Assembly (NCBI GenBank): GCA_016286665.1
Contig: JAEETX010000006.1
Span: 1-58,611, forward strand
DNA from: Oscillospiraceae bacterium
GTDB lineage: Bacteria > Bacillota > Clostridia > Oscillospirales > Oscillospiraceae
Length of the DNA: 58,611 bases
Direction of reading: 5' to 3'
Within the stretch, counting starts at the first letter, position 1. Each line of letters opens with the position of its first letter. The notes below the pieces were generated by a model. That model was not told where the DNA came from. It saw only the letters and a list, made by a program, of their open reading frames with translations, and searched no databases. Both the position numbers and the translations under genes were made by a program. Shown in pieces: positions 48,474 through 56,894 of the stretch.

Positions 48474-49853
48474 TTATGCCTGCCGGTCCAGAAGCATTTC
48501 GCCCACCTTGTAGATGTCCCCGGCCCCCACGGTGAGGAGCATATCGCCCGCCCGCAATTCTGCCCGCAGAGCGTCGCAGAGCTCGCCGAAGCTGCGGCAA
48601 TAGACCGCGCCGGGAATGCGGGCGGCCAGATCGGCGGAGGATACGCCGAAGACGTCCTTTTCCCGCGCGGCGTAGACGTCCGCCAGATAGAGCTTGTCGG
48701 GGATCGAGAGGACCTGCACGAAATCCTCAAAGAGGTTTTTCAGGCGGCTGTAGGTGTGGGGCTGGAAGGCCACCACGATCCTCTGATAGCCCATCTTGCT
48801 CACCGCGTCCATGAGCGCCCGGAATTCGCTGGGATGGTGGGCATAGTCGTCGTACACGTCCGCTTCGCCGCATTTGCCCTTGAACTCCGCCCGCCGTCCT
48901 GCGCCGCGGAAAGCGCCGAGCCCCTTCTCCACGGCCTTGGGGTCCAGCCCCAGGGCCTTCGCCGCGGCGCAGGCGGCCAGGGCGTTCAGGATATTGTGCC
49001 GCCCGCCGATGCGCAGGGAGATGTGGGCCCAGGTTTCGCCGCGGAACACGGCGTCGAACTCGCTGATCCGCCCCTCCGTCAGGTTCATGGGGCGCATGTC
49101 GGCGTCGGGGGCGAAGCCGTAGCGCAGACGCTGCCGCGCGATGCCGGCAAGGGTGTCTTCCGTATTGCGGTCGTCGGCGCAGGAAATCACCCAGCCCTCC
49201 TTTTCCGGCGTCAGCTCCGCAAAAGCCCTAAAGGATTTCTTGATGTTTTCCAGGGTGCCGAAATAATCCAGATGGTCGTTGTCCACGTTGAGGATCACGG
49301 CGACGGTGGGGGAAAAATTCAGAAAGCTGTCGTAGTATTCGCAGGATTCCAGCAGGATGGTGTCCCCGCGGCCCACCCGGTAGCCGGAGCCGATGAGGGG
49401 CAGGGTGCCGCCGATCATCACCGTGGGGTCCTTCCCGGCCTCCATGAGGATGTGGGTCAGCATGGAGGTGGTGGTGGTTTTCCCGTGGGTGCCCGCCACG
49501 CAGACGCCGCAGGCATAATCCTTCATGATGGCGCCCCAGGCCTGGGTCCGCTCAAAGACGGGGATGCCCGCCTCGCGGGCGGCCCGGATCTCCGGGTTGT
49601 CGTCGTGGACGGCGGCGGTGCGCACGACAAAGTCGGCCCCCGCAACATTCTCCGGCCGGTGGCCGATGAAGACGGAGATGCCGTCGCTGCGGAGACCCTG
49701 CACGACCTCGCTGTCCGTGATGTCGCTGCCCTGCACGGTGAGGCCCCGCAGCTTGAAGACCTCCGCCAGGGGCGACATGCTGACCCCGCCGATGCCCACC
49801 AGGTGGGCCCTCTTGCCGGGCTTCAGATAGGGAAAGAAATCGGATACGGTCAA
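48474..49853 (-). CDS. murC: UDP-N-acetylmuramate-L-alanine ligase
   Basis: A 459-residue Mur ligase that adds L-Ala to UDP-MurNAc. The N-terminal Rossmann part has AHLVGIGGVSMSPLAE, the ATP loop is GTHGKTTTTSMLTHIL, the metal/substrate region is NVDNDHLDYFG, and the third domain has YDDYAHHPSEFRALM. TTG start with GGAGGG seven bases upstream. It stands alone between terminator and promoter, not in a dcw cluster. Confidence 0.96.
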   Translation of the reverse strand: MTVSDFFPYLKPGKRAHLVGIGGVSMSPLAEVFKLRGLTVQGSDITDSEVVQGLRSDGISVFIGHRPENVAGADFVVRTAAVHDDNPEIRAAREAGIPVFERTQAWGAIMKDYACGVCVAGTHGKTTTTSMLTHILMEAGKDPTVMIGGTLPLIGSGYRVGRGDTILLESCEYYDSFLNFSPTVAVILNVDNDHLDYFGTLENIKKSFRAFAELTPEKEGWVISCADDRNTEDTLAGIARQRLRYGFAPDADMRPMNLTEGRISEFDAVFRGETWAHISLRIGGRHNILNALAACAAAKALGLDPKAVEKGLGAFRGAGRRAEFKGKCGEADVYDDYAHHPSEFRALMDAVSKMGYQRIVVAFQPHTYSRLKNLFEDFVQVLSIPDKLYLADVYAAREKDVFGVSSADLAARIPGAVYCRSFGELCDALRAELRAGDMLLTVGAGDIYKVGEMLLDRQA

Positions 49854-49890
49854 GGCCGATCCCTCCTTCGGAAAACGCTGGATTTACATA

Positions 49891-49919
49891 ATTATATTCC
49901 CTTTCGCCGGGGAATACAA
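49891..49919 (-). promoter_or_regulatory. Promoter of murC
   Basis: On the minus strand, TTGTAT (49919-49914), 17-base spacer, TATAAT (49896-49891). The spacer itself contains TTCCC/GGGAA symmetry. Confidence 0.78.
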
Positions 49920-49981
49920 CCGGAATTTTCCCGTAAATCCCCGCCCCGCCGCAGCGGAAAAAGGCTCCCCCCTAGGGGAAG

Positions 49982-49998
49982 CCCCCCCCCCCCCCCCC
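49982..49998. repeat. Homopolymer of 17 C
   Basis: Seventeen C in a row inside a non-coding stretch between murC and the methyltransferase-like gene. Its length could vary by slippage or could be a sequencing artefact. Confidence 0.8.
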
Positions 49999-50052
49999 TG
50001 CGGCGGGGGCCAAAGACGGGGAAAGGACGAGCGGGTTCGCGCTGCGGCGCGA

Positions 50053-50130
50053 CCCCATTTCTTTTGGCGTAAAAGAAATGGGGGAAAGAAAACGCCAAAG
50101 GGAACCTATCCCGAAGGCGGTTCCCTTTGG
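50053..50130. repeat. Nested hairpins in the murC upstream region
   Basis: A 13-bp perfect stem (50053-50065 with 50071-50083), a competing TTGGCGT/ACGCCAA pair (50064-50070 with 50092-50098), and a 12-bp perfect stem (50095-50106 with 50119-50130). A further GGGGG/CCCCC hairpin follows at about 50149-50166. No coding frame; reminiscent of dispersed intergenic palindromes. Confidence 0.65.
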
Positions 50131-50190
50131 AATCCTTCCCCATCGGCCAGGGGGCTGCGGCCCCCTTGAGATCCCCCGGAGTTTACGGGG

Positions 50191-50294
50191 GACGAGAGAC
50201 GAAGGACGAGAGACGAAGGACGAGAGACGAAGGACGAGAGACGAAGGACGAGAGACGAAGGACGAGAGACGAAGGACGGTGGACGAGAGACGGG
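50191..50294. repeat. 14-base tandem repeat array
   Basis: Six perfect copies of GACGAGAGACGAAG (50191-50274), then a half unit GACGGTG and a partial copy. The rest of the 49854-50411 gap has no gene. A related pair of units recurs at 51293-51319 on the far side of the methyltransferase-like gene. Confidence 0.9.
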
Positions 50295-50411
50295 GGCTTG
50301 GACGGGGTAACGGATTGCCACAGCCAGTGTGAGCATGACGGTAAGGGGAGGCTTTATGCTTAAGTTGATGACACTGCCTCCCGGAGAGGACGGGGAAAAG
50401 CTGTTTTCGCG

Positions 50412-50960
50412 TTAACCGTCCCCTGTGTTGTAGCGTTCTATCAGAAATCCGAAGTTATGTGTCCCGATAAAATCATCCCAAACCTGCGGCTCCGAGTTTT
50501 CCGCACAAATATATTTTCGTACTTTCATATCTACAGAATCGCAATATGTGCGAATTGCATCAGCATCTACCTTCGGGTCCTCCAGATAGTCGATAATGAT
50601 GTAGTATCGGCTTTGTATGGAAAGCACATTTTGCAACAGGGCCTGAAAAGCGTTGCCGAATTTGCTTGCTTCCCCAAGGAGCAAATGGGCCACAACCAGA
50701 TCGTAATGAGCGGGAATAGGAGTATCACAAATATCCAGCTCTACCACATTTACCTTGTCAGACTGCATCTTTCTAATCGTGTTGATTTTACGCTCATCGC
50801 CTGGATATACAATAGCATCCACGCTTGCTTTCGGGAAACAGGAAATGATGGTGGACAGACTGGTCTTGCCGCTTCCTGCATCCAAAATACGACTACTATC
50901 CGCGATAGAAAGTTCCGATAATAATTCTCGCAGAATCGTTATATGGCTTCGTTCAGTCAC
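50412..50960 (-). CDS. SAM-dependent methyltransferase-like protein
   Basis: A 182-residue class I methyltransferase-like protein. Motif I is RILDAGSGKTSLS (Asp27), an acidic loop follows (VNVVELDICD), then YDLVVAHLLLGEASKFG as motif IV region and a strand YYIIIDYLEDP. It is shorter than typical complete enzymes and lacks an obvious substrate domain. GTG start, AGGAGG 11 bases upstream. The gene is clearly AT-richer than the neighbourhood and lies between repeat arrays, which points to recent acquisition. Substrate unknown. Confidence 0.7.
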   Translation of the reverse strand: MTERSHITILRELLSELSIADSSRILDAGSGKTSLSTIISCFPKASVDAIVYPGDERKINTIRKMQSDKVNVVELDICDTPIPAHYDLVVAHLLLGEASKFGNAFQALLQNVLSIQSRYYIIIDYLEDPKVDADAIRTYCDSVDMKVRKYICAENSEPQVWDDFIGTHNFGFLIERYNTGDG

Positions 50961-51021
50961 AGGCCGAAAAGCCTCCTTTTGTTCACGAATACACCTGTCA
51001 TCAGGGATAGTCCCCTATGAC

Positions 51022-51319
51022 ACAAGGCTCCCCTGAAAGGGGAGCTGGCGCGAAGCGCCTGAGAGGTCCGACCCCGCCGCAGAGCGAAAACTCCCGTCCC
51101 CCGCAAGCCCCCGTTCCTCGTCCAAAAGTGGGGGATCCAATGGGGGCGGAGCCCCCTTGGCCGTGAGGAGGGGTCCCGGGGAACCTTTATGGAATGGTTC
51201 CCCGGGCGCGTCTTTGCCTTCTTTCGCCGCGCAGCGAAAGAAGGTCGCTCCCGCAGGAGCGAAAAGCCCCCGTCGGATCCCCGGCGGGGGTTTACGAGAG
51301 ACGATGGACGAGAGACGAG
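51022..51319. repeat. Palindrome cluster and related 14-base repeat units
   Basis: This 361-base gap has no gene. It holds stems GCTCCCC/GGGGAGC (51027-51045), GGCGC/GCGCC (51047-51059), an 11-bp stem 51175-51185 with 51196-51206, an 11-bp stem 51217-51227 with 51234-51244, and CGCTCC/GGAGCG next to it. The end (51293-51319) carries two variants of the 14-base unit found at 50191-50294. Confidence 0.65.
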
Positions 51320-51322
51320 TAT

Positions 51323-52816
51323 TCAAGCCTCTTTCCCGCTGAGGGTCTTTCCCTTCGCCAGGGCGCCGCCCACCAGGTGACCGAAAAGGACGGCCCGCCC
51401 GTGGTTGGAGCCGGGGCAGGTGACGGGATAGGAGTTGGCGAAGAAATCCCCCTGCATATTGCCCACGGCAAAGAGCCCGCCGATGGGCTCGTCGGACTCC
51501 GTCAGCACCTGGGAATCGGCGTTGACGTGGACGCCGTAGCCCACGTTCAGCAGCCATGCACTGACCTTGCCCGCATAGAAGGGCGCTTTCGTGACGCTGC
51601 TGAGGAAGCGCTTGGGCACGCCGAAATCCTTGTCCTCTCCGGCGCGGCACCAGCCGTTGTAGCGCTTCACCGTTTCCTCGAGCGCCTTGGGAGGCACGCC
51701 GATTTTCTCTGCCAGCTCCTCCAGCGTGTCCGCGCGCAGATACTCCCCGGCGGCCACGGCGGCCTCCATCTTCTCCTCCAGGCCGGGCAGGAGATACGCT
51801 GCCTTGTGGGGCTCCTGCTTCTTCACGTTTTTGGCATAGTTAGCGTCGAACACCGCCCAGGCCACGTTGCCGGGGGCGTTCAGCCTCGCGTTGGTGACGA
51901 TGGGCTCAAAGCCCATCTCGCAGCTGAAGCGCCGTCCCTCCCGGTTCACGGTGAGCCAGCTGGTCTGGATGCCGAGGCCCAGAGGGGTGAAGTTTACGGG
52001 GTGGATGACGGGCACCGCGCCGGAGCGGGTCCATGCCGCGCCCACAGCTTTTGCCAGCATCAGGCCGCTGCCGTCGTTGCCGCCCTTGGGGTAGTATTCG
52101 TTTTTGTCCGCCCGCAGTGCTTCGGGGCAGTATTTTTCCAGCAGCTCCTTGTTGTCGGTGATGCCGCCGGTCGCCAGGATGACGCCCCTCCGCGCCCGGA
52201 TGCGGAGTTTTTCGCCCTCCGCCGTAACCGCCGTGAGGCCGGTGATCCGCCCGTCAAGCTTCGTCAGCTTCTCCGGGGTGCAGCGGAAAAGAAAGCGGGC
52301 CCCGTGGGCCTCCGCGTCCCTGCGCAGCATGCGCACGAAATGGCGGATGGCGGCCTTGTCCTCCACGACGGCGGGCTTGTCCGCAGGGGCGAAGTTGTGG
52401 GCCGTGCGGAACATGCGGAAGCGGTCCTCCAGCTCGTTCCAGTCGGGCCGTGCGGTCATGGAGTCGTTGAGGGTCACCTTCAGCCCGTATTTCTCCGCCA
52501 GGTCGATATAATGGTCCATGACCTTGCCGCTTCGGTCGGTGTAGACCCGGATCAGGTCGTAATTCGCCTTGCTCTGGCCCCAGGCGTAGATGAGCCTCGC
52601 GGCGTCCAGCGGGTCGATCTCCACCCCCGCGGCCTTCTGCAGCTTCGAGCCGATGGCGCCCACGTCCAGGCCGTGGGCGGTGATGTTCCCGGCCCTTTCC
52701 ACCACGACCACCTCTGCGCCCGCTTCGGCGGCGCTCTGGGCGGAGGCGCAGCCCGCGATGCCCGCGCCGATGATCGCCACATCGCAGTCGACGGTCCTCG
52801 TTTTCATCGCTGTCAT
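51323..52816 (-). CDS. FAD-dependent reductase, fumarate reductase flavoprotein-like
   Basis: A 497-residue FAD-binding-2 family protein. FAD-binding AIIGAGIAGCASAQSAAEAGAEVVVVERAG starts at about residue 14; ILATGG is the second dinucleotide motif; CPGSNHGRAVLFGHLVGG at the end closes the FAD site. The catalytic domain between resembles fumarate/urocanate-type reductases, but there is no FMN domain, haem motif or signal peptide, so it works in the cytoplasm. Substrate is probably an unsaturated carboxylate or aromatic/steroid-like acceptor; this cannot be decided. GGGAG lies ten bases before the ATG. Confidence 0.85.
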   Translation of the reverse strand: MTAMKTRTVDCDVAIIGAGIAGCASAQSAAEAGAEVVVVERAGNITAHGLDVGAIGSKLQKAAGVEIDPLDAARLIYAWGQSKANYDLIRVYTDRSGKVMDHYIDLAEKYGLKVTLNDSMTARPDWNELEDRFRMFRTAHNFAPADKPAVVEDKAAIRHFVRMLRRDAEAHGARFLFRCTPEKLTKLDGRITGLTAVTAEGEKLRIRARRGVILATGGITDNKELLEKYCPEALRADKNEYYPKGGNDGSGLMLAKAVGAAWTRSGAVPVIHPVNFTPLGLGIQTSWLTVNREGRRFSCEMGFEPIVTNARLNAPGNVAWAVFDANYAKNVKKQEPHKAAYLLPGLEEKMEAAVAAGEYLRADTLEELAEKIGVPPKALEETVKRYNGWCRAGEDKDFGVPKRFLSSVTKAPFYAGKVSAWLLNVGYGVHVNADSQVLTESDEPIGGLFAVGNMQGDFFANSYPVTCPGSNHGRAVLFGHLVGGALAKGKTLSGKEA

Positions 52817-52850
52817 ATCATGTGATCTCCCTTCTGTTTGCGTTCCAATC

Positions 52851-52879
52851 TTGCTTTTGCCGGTAACTTATGGTAAAAT
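52851..52879 (+). promoter_or_regulatory. Promoter of the small exporter gene
   Basis: TTGCTT (52851-52856), 17-base spacer, TAAAAT (52874-52879), 33 bases before the TTG start. Divergent from the FAD reductase. Confidence 0.7.
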
Positions 52880-52912
52880 CCTCAGGATTTATCTGAGGGA
52901 AGGAGGACGCTT

Positions 52913-53380
52913 TTGAAGAATTTCCTGTGGATCGTGCTGGTGAGTATGGTCCCCATGATCGAACTGCGGGCCTCCATCCCCATGGGCTGCGGTATGGGCC
53001 TGCCCGCCTGGCAGGTGTATGTCGCCGCCGTGATCGGCAATATGCTTCCGGTGCCCTTCATCGTCCTCTTTATCCGCCGCATCTTCGAATTTCTGCGGAA
53101 GCACTGGGCGAAGCTGAACGGCCTGATCGACAGGATCGAGGCCAAGGCCATGAAGAAAAGCGACCGGGTGCGGCAATTCGAGATTTTGGGCCTGATGCTC
53201 TTTGTGGCCATCCCCCTGCCGGGCACCGGGGCCTGGACGGGAAGCCTCATCGCCGCGCTGCTGGACATCCGCCTCAAGCGCAGCATCCCCACCATTTTCC
53301 TGGGGGTCCTGATCGCCGGGGCTATCGTGACCGCCATCAGCTACGGCTTCCGCTTCGGCATCCACGCCATATCCGGATAA
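52913..53380 (+). CDS. Small multi-drug export family membrane protein (COG2426-like)
   Basis: A 155-residue membrane protein with about four helices. MVPMIELRASIPMGCGMGLP and FVAIPLPGTGAWTGSLIAALL are the two inverted-repeat re-entrant loops of this DedA-like family. TTG start with GGAGG at 52902-52906. The original substrate claim for the family is weak, so the role is uncertain. Confidence 0.85.
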   Translation: MKNFLWIVLVSMVPMIELRASIPMGCGMGLPAWQVYVAAVIGNMLPVPFIVLFIRRIFEFLRKHWAKLNGLIDRIEAKAMKKSDRVRQFEILGLMLFVAIPLPGTGAWTGSLIAALLDIRLKRSIPTIFLGVLIAGAIVTAISYGFRFGIHAISG

Positions 53381-53393
53381 ATGCACAAGCACA

Positions 53394-53419
53394 CACGGGG
53401 CTGCGAATGCAGCCCCGTG
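53394..53419. terminator. Terminator hairpin between convergent genes
   Basis: CACGGGGCTGC (53394-53404) pairs with GCAGCCCCGTG (53409-53419), loop GAAT, followed by a T-rich stretch. Confidence 0.75.
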
Positions 53420-53431
53420 ATTCTTTCCGGC

Positions 53432-54622
53432 TTATTCGGCGGCAGCCGTCTTGCTCCTGGCGAAGCGGTTGCGCAGGAAAAGGATCACCGCAATGACAAA
53501 AGCGCAGCCGGCCACGAAGCGGTAGCGGAAAGCGGTGGAATCCGGCACCAGGGCGTTGGTGAGATTGGTGAAGACCACGGGGCTCAGGAAGCCGCCGGTG
53601 GAGGGGGCGATGGCGGAGATGATGACGCTGGTGACGGCGCTGTTGGTGGGGTCGGAGTTGACGCTGGTGCCGAAGATGCACCAGGGCGTAAAGAGGCTCA
53701 GGGTCAGGCCGCAGACGAAGACGGCGATCAGGATCAGGGGCAGGGAGGTGGTGAGGAAGCTCAGCACCAGCAGCCCCAGCGCCAGCATGCAGAGGGCCAG
53801 CACCAGCGTGTCGTCCTGCAGCTTGCCGGAAATCTTCTTGAACAGCAGTCCGGAGACCACGCCGCCGCCCATCTGCACGGCGGAGCAGATGCCCGCCAGG
53901 GTGGAATAGTTTTTGAAATGAGGGGCCAGATGGGAAGAAATATTCTGGCTCACGGTGACATAGCAGAGCATAAAGACGAAAGCGGACACGGCATAGAAGA
54001 AGACCTTGGGCTTGATGGGGCTGCGCTTGGTCCCGTCGTCCGCCTTGGGCGTCTTGTAATTGGGGATGTTGATGGCCGCGACGACGGCGATGATGACGCC
54101 CACGGAGAGCACCAGATAGCCGCCGTACCAGAAAAGGCTCGCCAGCAGACCGCCGGTGAGAGAGCAGATGATGCCGCCCAGGCTGATGCAGGAGGTCTGA
54201 AGACCCGTGAGTCCCTGCCGCTCGTCAGGCTCGAAGCAGTCGAAAATGATGCCGAAAGCGTTGGTGACAAAGAGGCCCAGGGCGGTGCCCACCAGGGCGG
54301 AGAGCACATAGACGCACCAGAAGGCATGGTGGAACAGCAGCACGAAGATCACCGCCAGGGCAAACAGACTCTGCCCCAGGACCACGGCATGCTTCTTCGT
54401 GAGGAGGCCCCGGTTGATGAAGTACATGGCGATCAGGCTCACGCCGATCTGCAGCACGTTGGTGGCGCTCATGGCGGTCTGCACCGTTGCCAGCTCCACG
54501 CCGAAAAACTGCCGGATCTGCTCCGTGGCGGGAGAGAGGGCAACGGAGATCATGTTGGTGAGCGCTACCAGCAGCAGCGTCGCCTTCAAAGCGCGTTTTT
54601 TCTTGTCGGTCAGGTTCGTCAA
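53432..54622 (-). CDS. MFS transporter
   Basis: A 396-residue major facilitator with 12 predicted helices. The central loop (PNYKTPKADDGTKRSPIKP) separates the two six-helix halves. Motif A-like FINRGLLTKKHAVVLGQ follows helix 2. It resembles the oxalate/formate or nitrate-type branch of MFS proteins in Clostridia, with no clue to substrate. TTG start. Its own promoter lies upstream. Confidence 0.87.
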   Translation of the reverse strand: MTNLTDKKKRALKATLLLVALTNMISVALSPATEQIRQFFGVELATVQTAMSATNVLQIGVSLIAMYFINRGLLTKKHAVVLGQSLFALAVIFVLLFHHAFWCVYVLSALVGTALGLFVTNAFGIIFDCFEPDERQGLTGLQTSCISLGGIICSLTGGLLASLFWYGGYLVLSVGVIIAVVAAINIPNYKTPKADDGTKRSPIKPKVFFYAVSAFVFMLCYVTVSQNISSHLAPHFKNYSTLAGICSAVQMGGGVVSGLLFKKISGKLQDDTLVLALCMLALGLLVLSFLTTSLPLILIAVFVCGLTLSLFTPWCIFGTSVNSDPTNSAVTSVIISAIAPSTGGFLSPVVFTNLTNALVPDSTAFRYRFVAGCAFVIAVILFLRNRFARSKTAAAE

Positions 54623-54654
54623 GGGAGATCACTTCCTTAATCTGCAATAACAAT

Positions 54655-54683
54655 ATTCTATCTGATTTTTCCGCCGATTGCAA
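54655..54683 (-). promoter_or_regulatory. Promoter of the MFS gene
   Basis: On the minus strand, TTGCAA (54683-54678), 17-base spacer, TAGAAT (54660-54655), 32 bases before the start. Confidence 0.75.
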
Positions 54684-54693
54684 GAAAAGGATG

Positions 54694-54717
54694 TCCTGCC
54701 GGGGTGCTTTTGCAGGA
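54694..54717 (-). terminator. Weak terminator after ppk1
   Basis: TCCTGC/GCAGGA 6-bp stem next to the ppk1 stop, followed by a T-rich but interrupted run. Read-through into the MFS gene is possible. Confidence 0.35.
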
Positions 54718-54718
54718 T

Positions 54719-56887
54719 TCAGTTTTTCCCCGACAGCCGCCGGAACAGGCGGGGCAGGAAGCCCTGCGGCTTCTTTTCCGGCAGAGGCAGCACCTGCTGC
54801 TGGGAGAAATAGCGGAATAACCGCTCCTGGCTGTTTTCGCCGGAGGGATTCTCCGCCTTGCGGTAGCTGCCGTCCGGCTGCATGTCCCAGCCCTTCACAT
54901 CGTCCTGGCGGAAAGCGGCCATGAGCTCCAGCACCTGGGCCTTGATATCCTCTTCCAGCACTTCCGCGAAGGCCTCCACCCGCCGCTGGGTGTTGCGGTT
55001 GAGCAGGTCGCCGGAGCCGATCCAGACGCGCTGGGCTTCGCCCCTGCCGAAGACATAGACGCGGGAGTGCTCCAGATACCGGCCCACCACGCTTTTCACC
55101 CGGATGTTTTCCGTCGCTCCCGGAATGCCGGGACGGAGGCAGCAGATGCCCCGGATGAACAGCTCCACCGGCGTCCCCGCGCGGGAGCATTCCATCAGCT
55201 TTTCCATCACGTCCATGTCGTTCATGGAATTGACCTTGATGGAAACGAAGCCGTCCTTTCCCAGGGCGCGCTGGCCCTCCAGGGCTTCCAGGAGCGCGTC
55301 CTTGAAACAGTTGGGGGAGGTGAGGAGGGTTTCCGTGGGCTCCGGCGTCTGTCCCAGCGCCAGGGCTTCGAAAACGGCGGCGGCGTCCTGTCCCATGGCC
55401 TGGTCGGCGGTGATGAGGGAGAGGTCGCAGTATTGCTCCGAGGTGACCTCATTGTAGTTCCCGGTGCCGATTTGGGTGATATAGCTCACCGCATCCCCCC
55501 GCTTCCGGGTGATGAGGCAGAGCTTGGAATGGACCTTGTGCTCCGGCAGGCCGTAGATGACGGAGCAGCCCGCCTCCTCCAGCATTTCGCTGTAGTCGAT
55601 GTTGTTCTTCTCGTCGAACCTTGCCCGCAGCTCCAGCAGGCAGAGCACGTCCTTCCCCCGGTCGGCGGCGTAGGCCAGGGCGGCCGCCAGTTTGCTGCTG
55701 GCCGCCAGCCGGTAGAGGGTGATGCGGATGGAGACCACCTCCGGGTCGTCCGCCGCCTCGTAGAGCAGCTCGATGAAGGGGGTCATGCTCTGGTAGGGGA
55801 AGCTCAGCAGCAGGTCCTTCTGGGCGAGATAGGGGAAGAAATCCCCCTTGCGCAGGTGCACCGTGCGGACGCTGCGCCGTTCGGGATACTGCATCCCCGC
55901 GCTCGGGGCCACCGCGCCGGCGAAATTGAGACGGAAGGGGACGTCGGTGGTGATGAACTGCTTTTCCGGTACCTTCAGATATTTTTCCAGCAGCTCCCGG
56001 AGCCGGTGCTCCGGCTTGCCCTGGAGCTGCAGGCGCACGATCTGCATCCGCTTGCGCTTGCGCAGGAGCTTCTCCATGCTGAGACGGAAATCCCCGTCCA
56101 GCTGGAGGGTGTTTTCGTCAATAAAGATGTCCGCGTTGCGGATGACCCGCAGGACGCAGCTGTCCTTTATGTCGGATTTCTTGAACAGGAGGGAGGCAAA
56201 ATGGCGCACCAGAGCGTCCGTCAGCACCACCTTCTGCTTCCCCTCGGTTTCAAACACCCGGAAGGCGGGCAGGCGGGAGAGGGCCACCAGGCCCAGTTCG
56301 GTCTTTTTCCGCTTCTCCAGCAGCACCGCCACATAGCTCTCCCTGTTGTCCAGAAAGGGCATGGGGTGTTCCGCGTCCACGATGCGGGGACTGAGGAGCT
56401 GCCGGTATTCCGCGAAGAATTTCCGGGCCATGCTCTCGTCCGCCTTGGAGGCCCGCCGCAGGTCCAGCAGCTCCACCCCGGCGTCCTTCAGATCCCGGAG
56501 GAGACGGCGGTAGACGGATTCCAGAGTCTCCTGCTGCCGGGCGGTCTCCCGCAGGATCTGCTTGAGCTGCGTTGCGGTGGTCCAACCCGTCTTTGCATCC
56601 CGATAATCGGGGAGGAGGATGCGGCGGTGGAGCAGCGCGCCGACGCGGACCATGAAGAATTCATCCAGATTGCTCTGGTAGATGGAGAGAAAGCGCAGCC
56701 GCTCCAGCAGGGGAACGCCGGGGTCCCCCGCCTCCATCAGCACCCGCAGATTGAACTGGAGCCAGCTGAGCTCCCGGTCCATAAAGGGGCCGTCCACGCC
56801 GCCCCGCAGGGCGCGTTCCTCCGCCTCGGCGGCAGTACCTTCCGCCTCCGGCAGCGCTTCGTGCAGAAAAAGATCGCTGTCGTCCAT
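54719..56887 (-). CDS. ppk1: Polyphosphate kinase 1
   Basis: A 722-residue PPK1 that reversibly makes long-chain polyphosphate from ATP. N-domain DRELSWLQFNLRVL, head domain, and two phospholipase D-like domains. The autophosphorylated histidine is in EHKVHSKLCLI, the second histidine in RYLEHSRVYVFGRG, and IGSGDLLNRNTQRRVE is conserved. A 30-residue acidic N-terminal extension precedes the usual start. It lies seven bases downstream of the pap gene, so synthesis and use of polyphosphate are encoded together. Confidence 0.95.
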   Translation of the reverse strand: MDDSDLFLHEALPEAEGTAAEAEERALRGGVDGPFMDRELSWLQFNLRVLMEAGDPGVPLLERLRFLSIYQSNLDEFFMVRVGALLHRRILLPDYRDAKTGWTTATQLKQILRETARQQETLESVYRRLLRDLKDAGVELLDLRRASKADESMARKFFAEYRQLLSPRIVDAEHPMPFLDNRESYVAVLLEKRKKTELGLVALSRLPAFRVFETEGKQKVVLTDALVRHFASLLFKKSDIKDSCVLRVIRNADIFIDENTLQLDGDFRLSMEKLLRKRKRMQIVRLQLQGKPEHRLRELLEKYLKVPEKQFITTDVPFRLNFAGAVAPSAGMQYPERRSVRTVHLRKGDFFPYLAQKDLLLSFPYQSMTPFIELLYEAADDPEVVSIRITLYRLAASSKLAAALAYAADRGKDVLCLLELRARFDEKNNIDYSEMLEEAGCSVIYGLPEHKVHSKLCLITRKRGDAVSYITQIGTGNYNEVTSEQYCDLSLITADQAMGQDAAAVFEALALGQTPEPTETLLTSPNCFKDALLEALEGQRALGKDGFVSIKVNSMNDMDVMEKLMECSRAGTPVELFIRGICCLRPGIPGATENIRVKSVVGRYLEHSRVYVFGRGEAQRVWIGSGDLLNRNTQRRVEAFAEVLEEDIKAQVLELMAAFRQDDVKGWDMQPDGSYRKAENPSGENSQERLFRYFSQQQVLPLPEKKPQGFLPRLFRRLSGKN

Positions 56888-56894
56888 GCCGTCT

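Noticed and set aside
50191..50294. CRISPR array
   Set aside because: The 14-base units are directly adjacent with no spacers, and no cas genes are present.
50078..50363. Short coding frames through the 14-base repeat (Arg/Glu/Asp-rich)
   Set aside because: Open in several frames only because the repeat lacks stops; no ribosome site and no similarity to known proteins.
50412..50960. GSGKTS as a P-loop ATPase motif
   Set aside because: The residue five before GK is Leu, not Ala/Gly, and the surrounding ILDAGSG pattern fits methyltransferase motif I.
51157..51380. Small open frames upstream of the FAD reductase
   Set aside because: They cross several perfect palindromes, have no ribosome site, and overlap each other in different frames.
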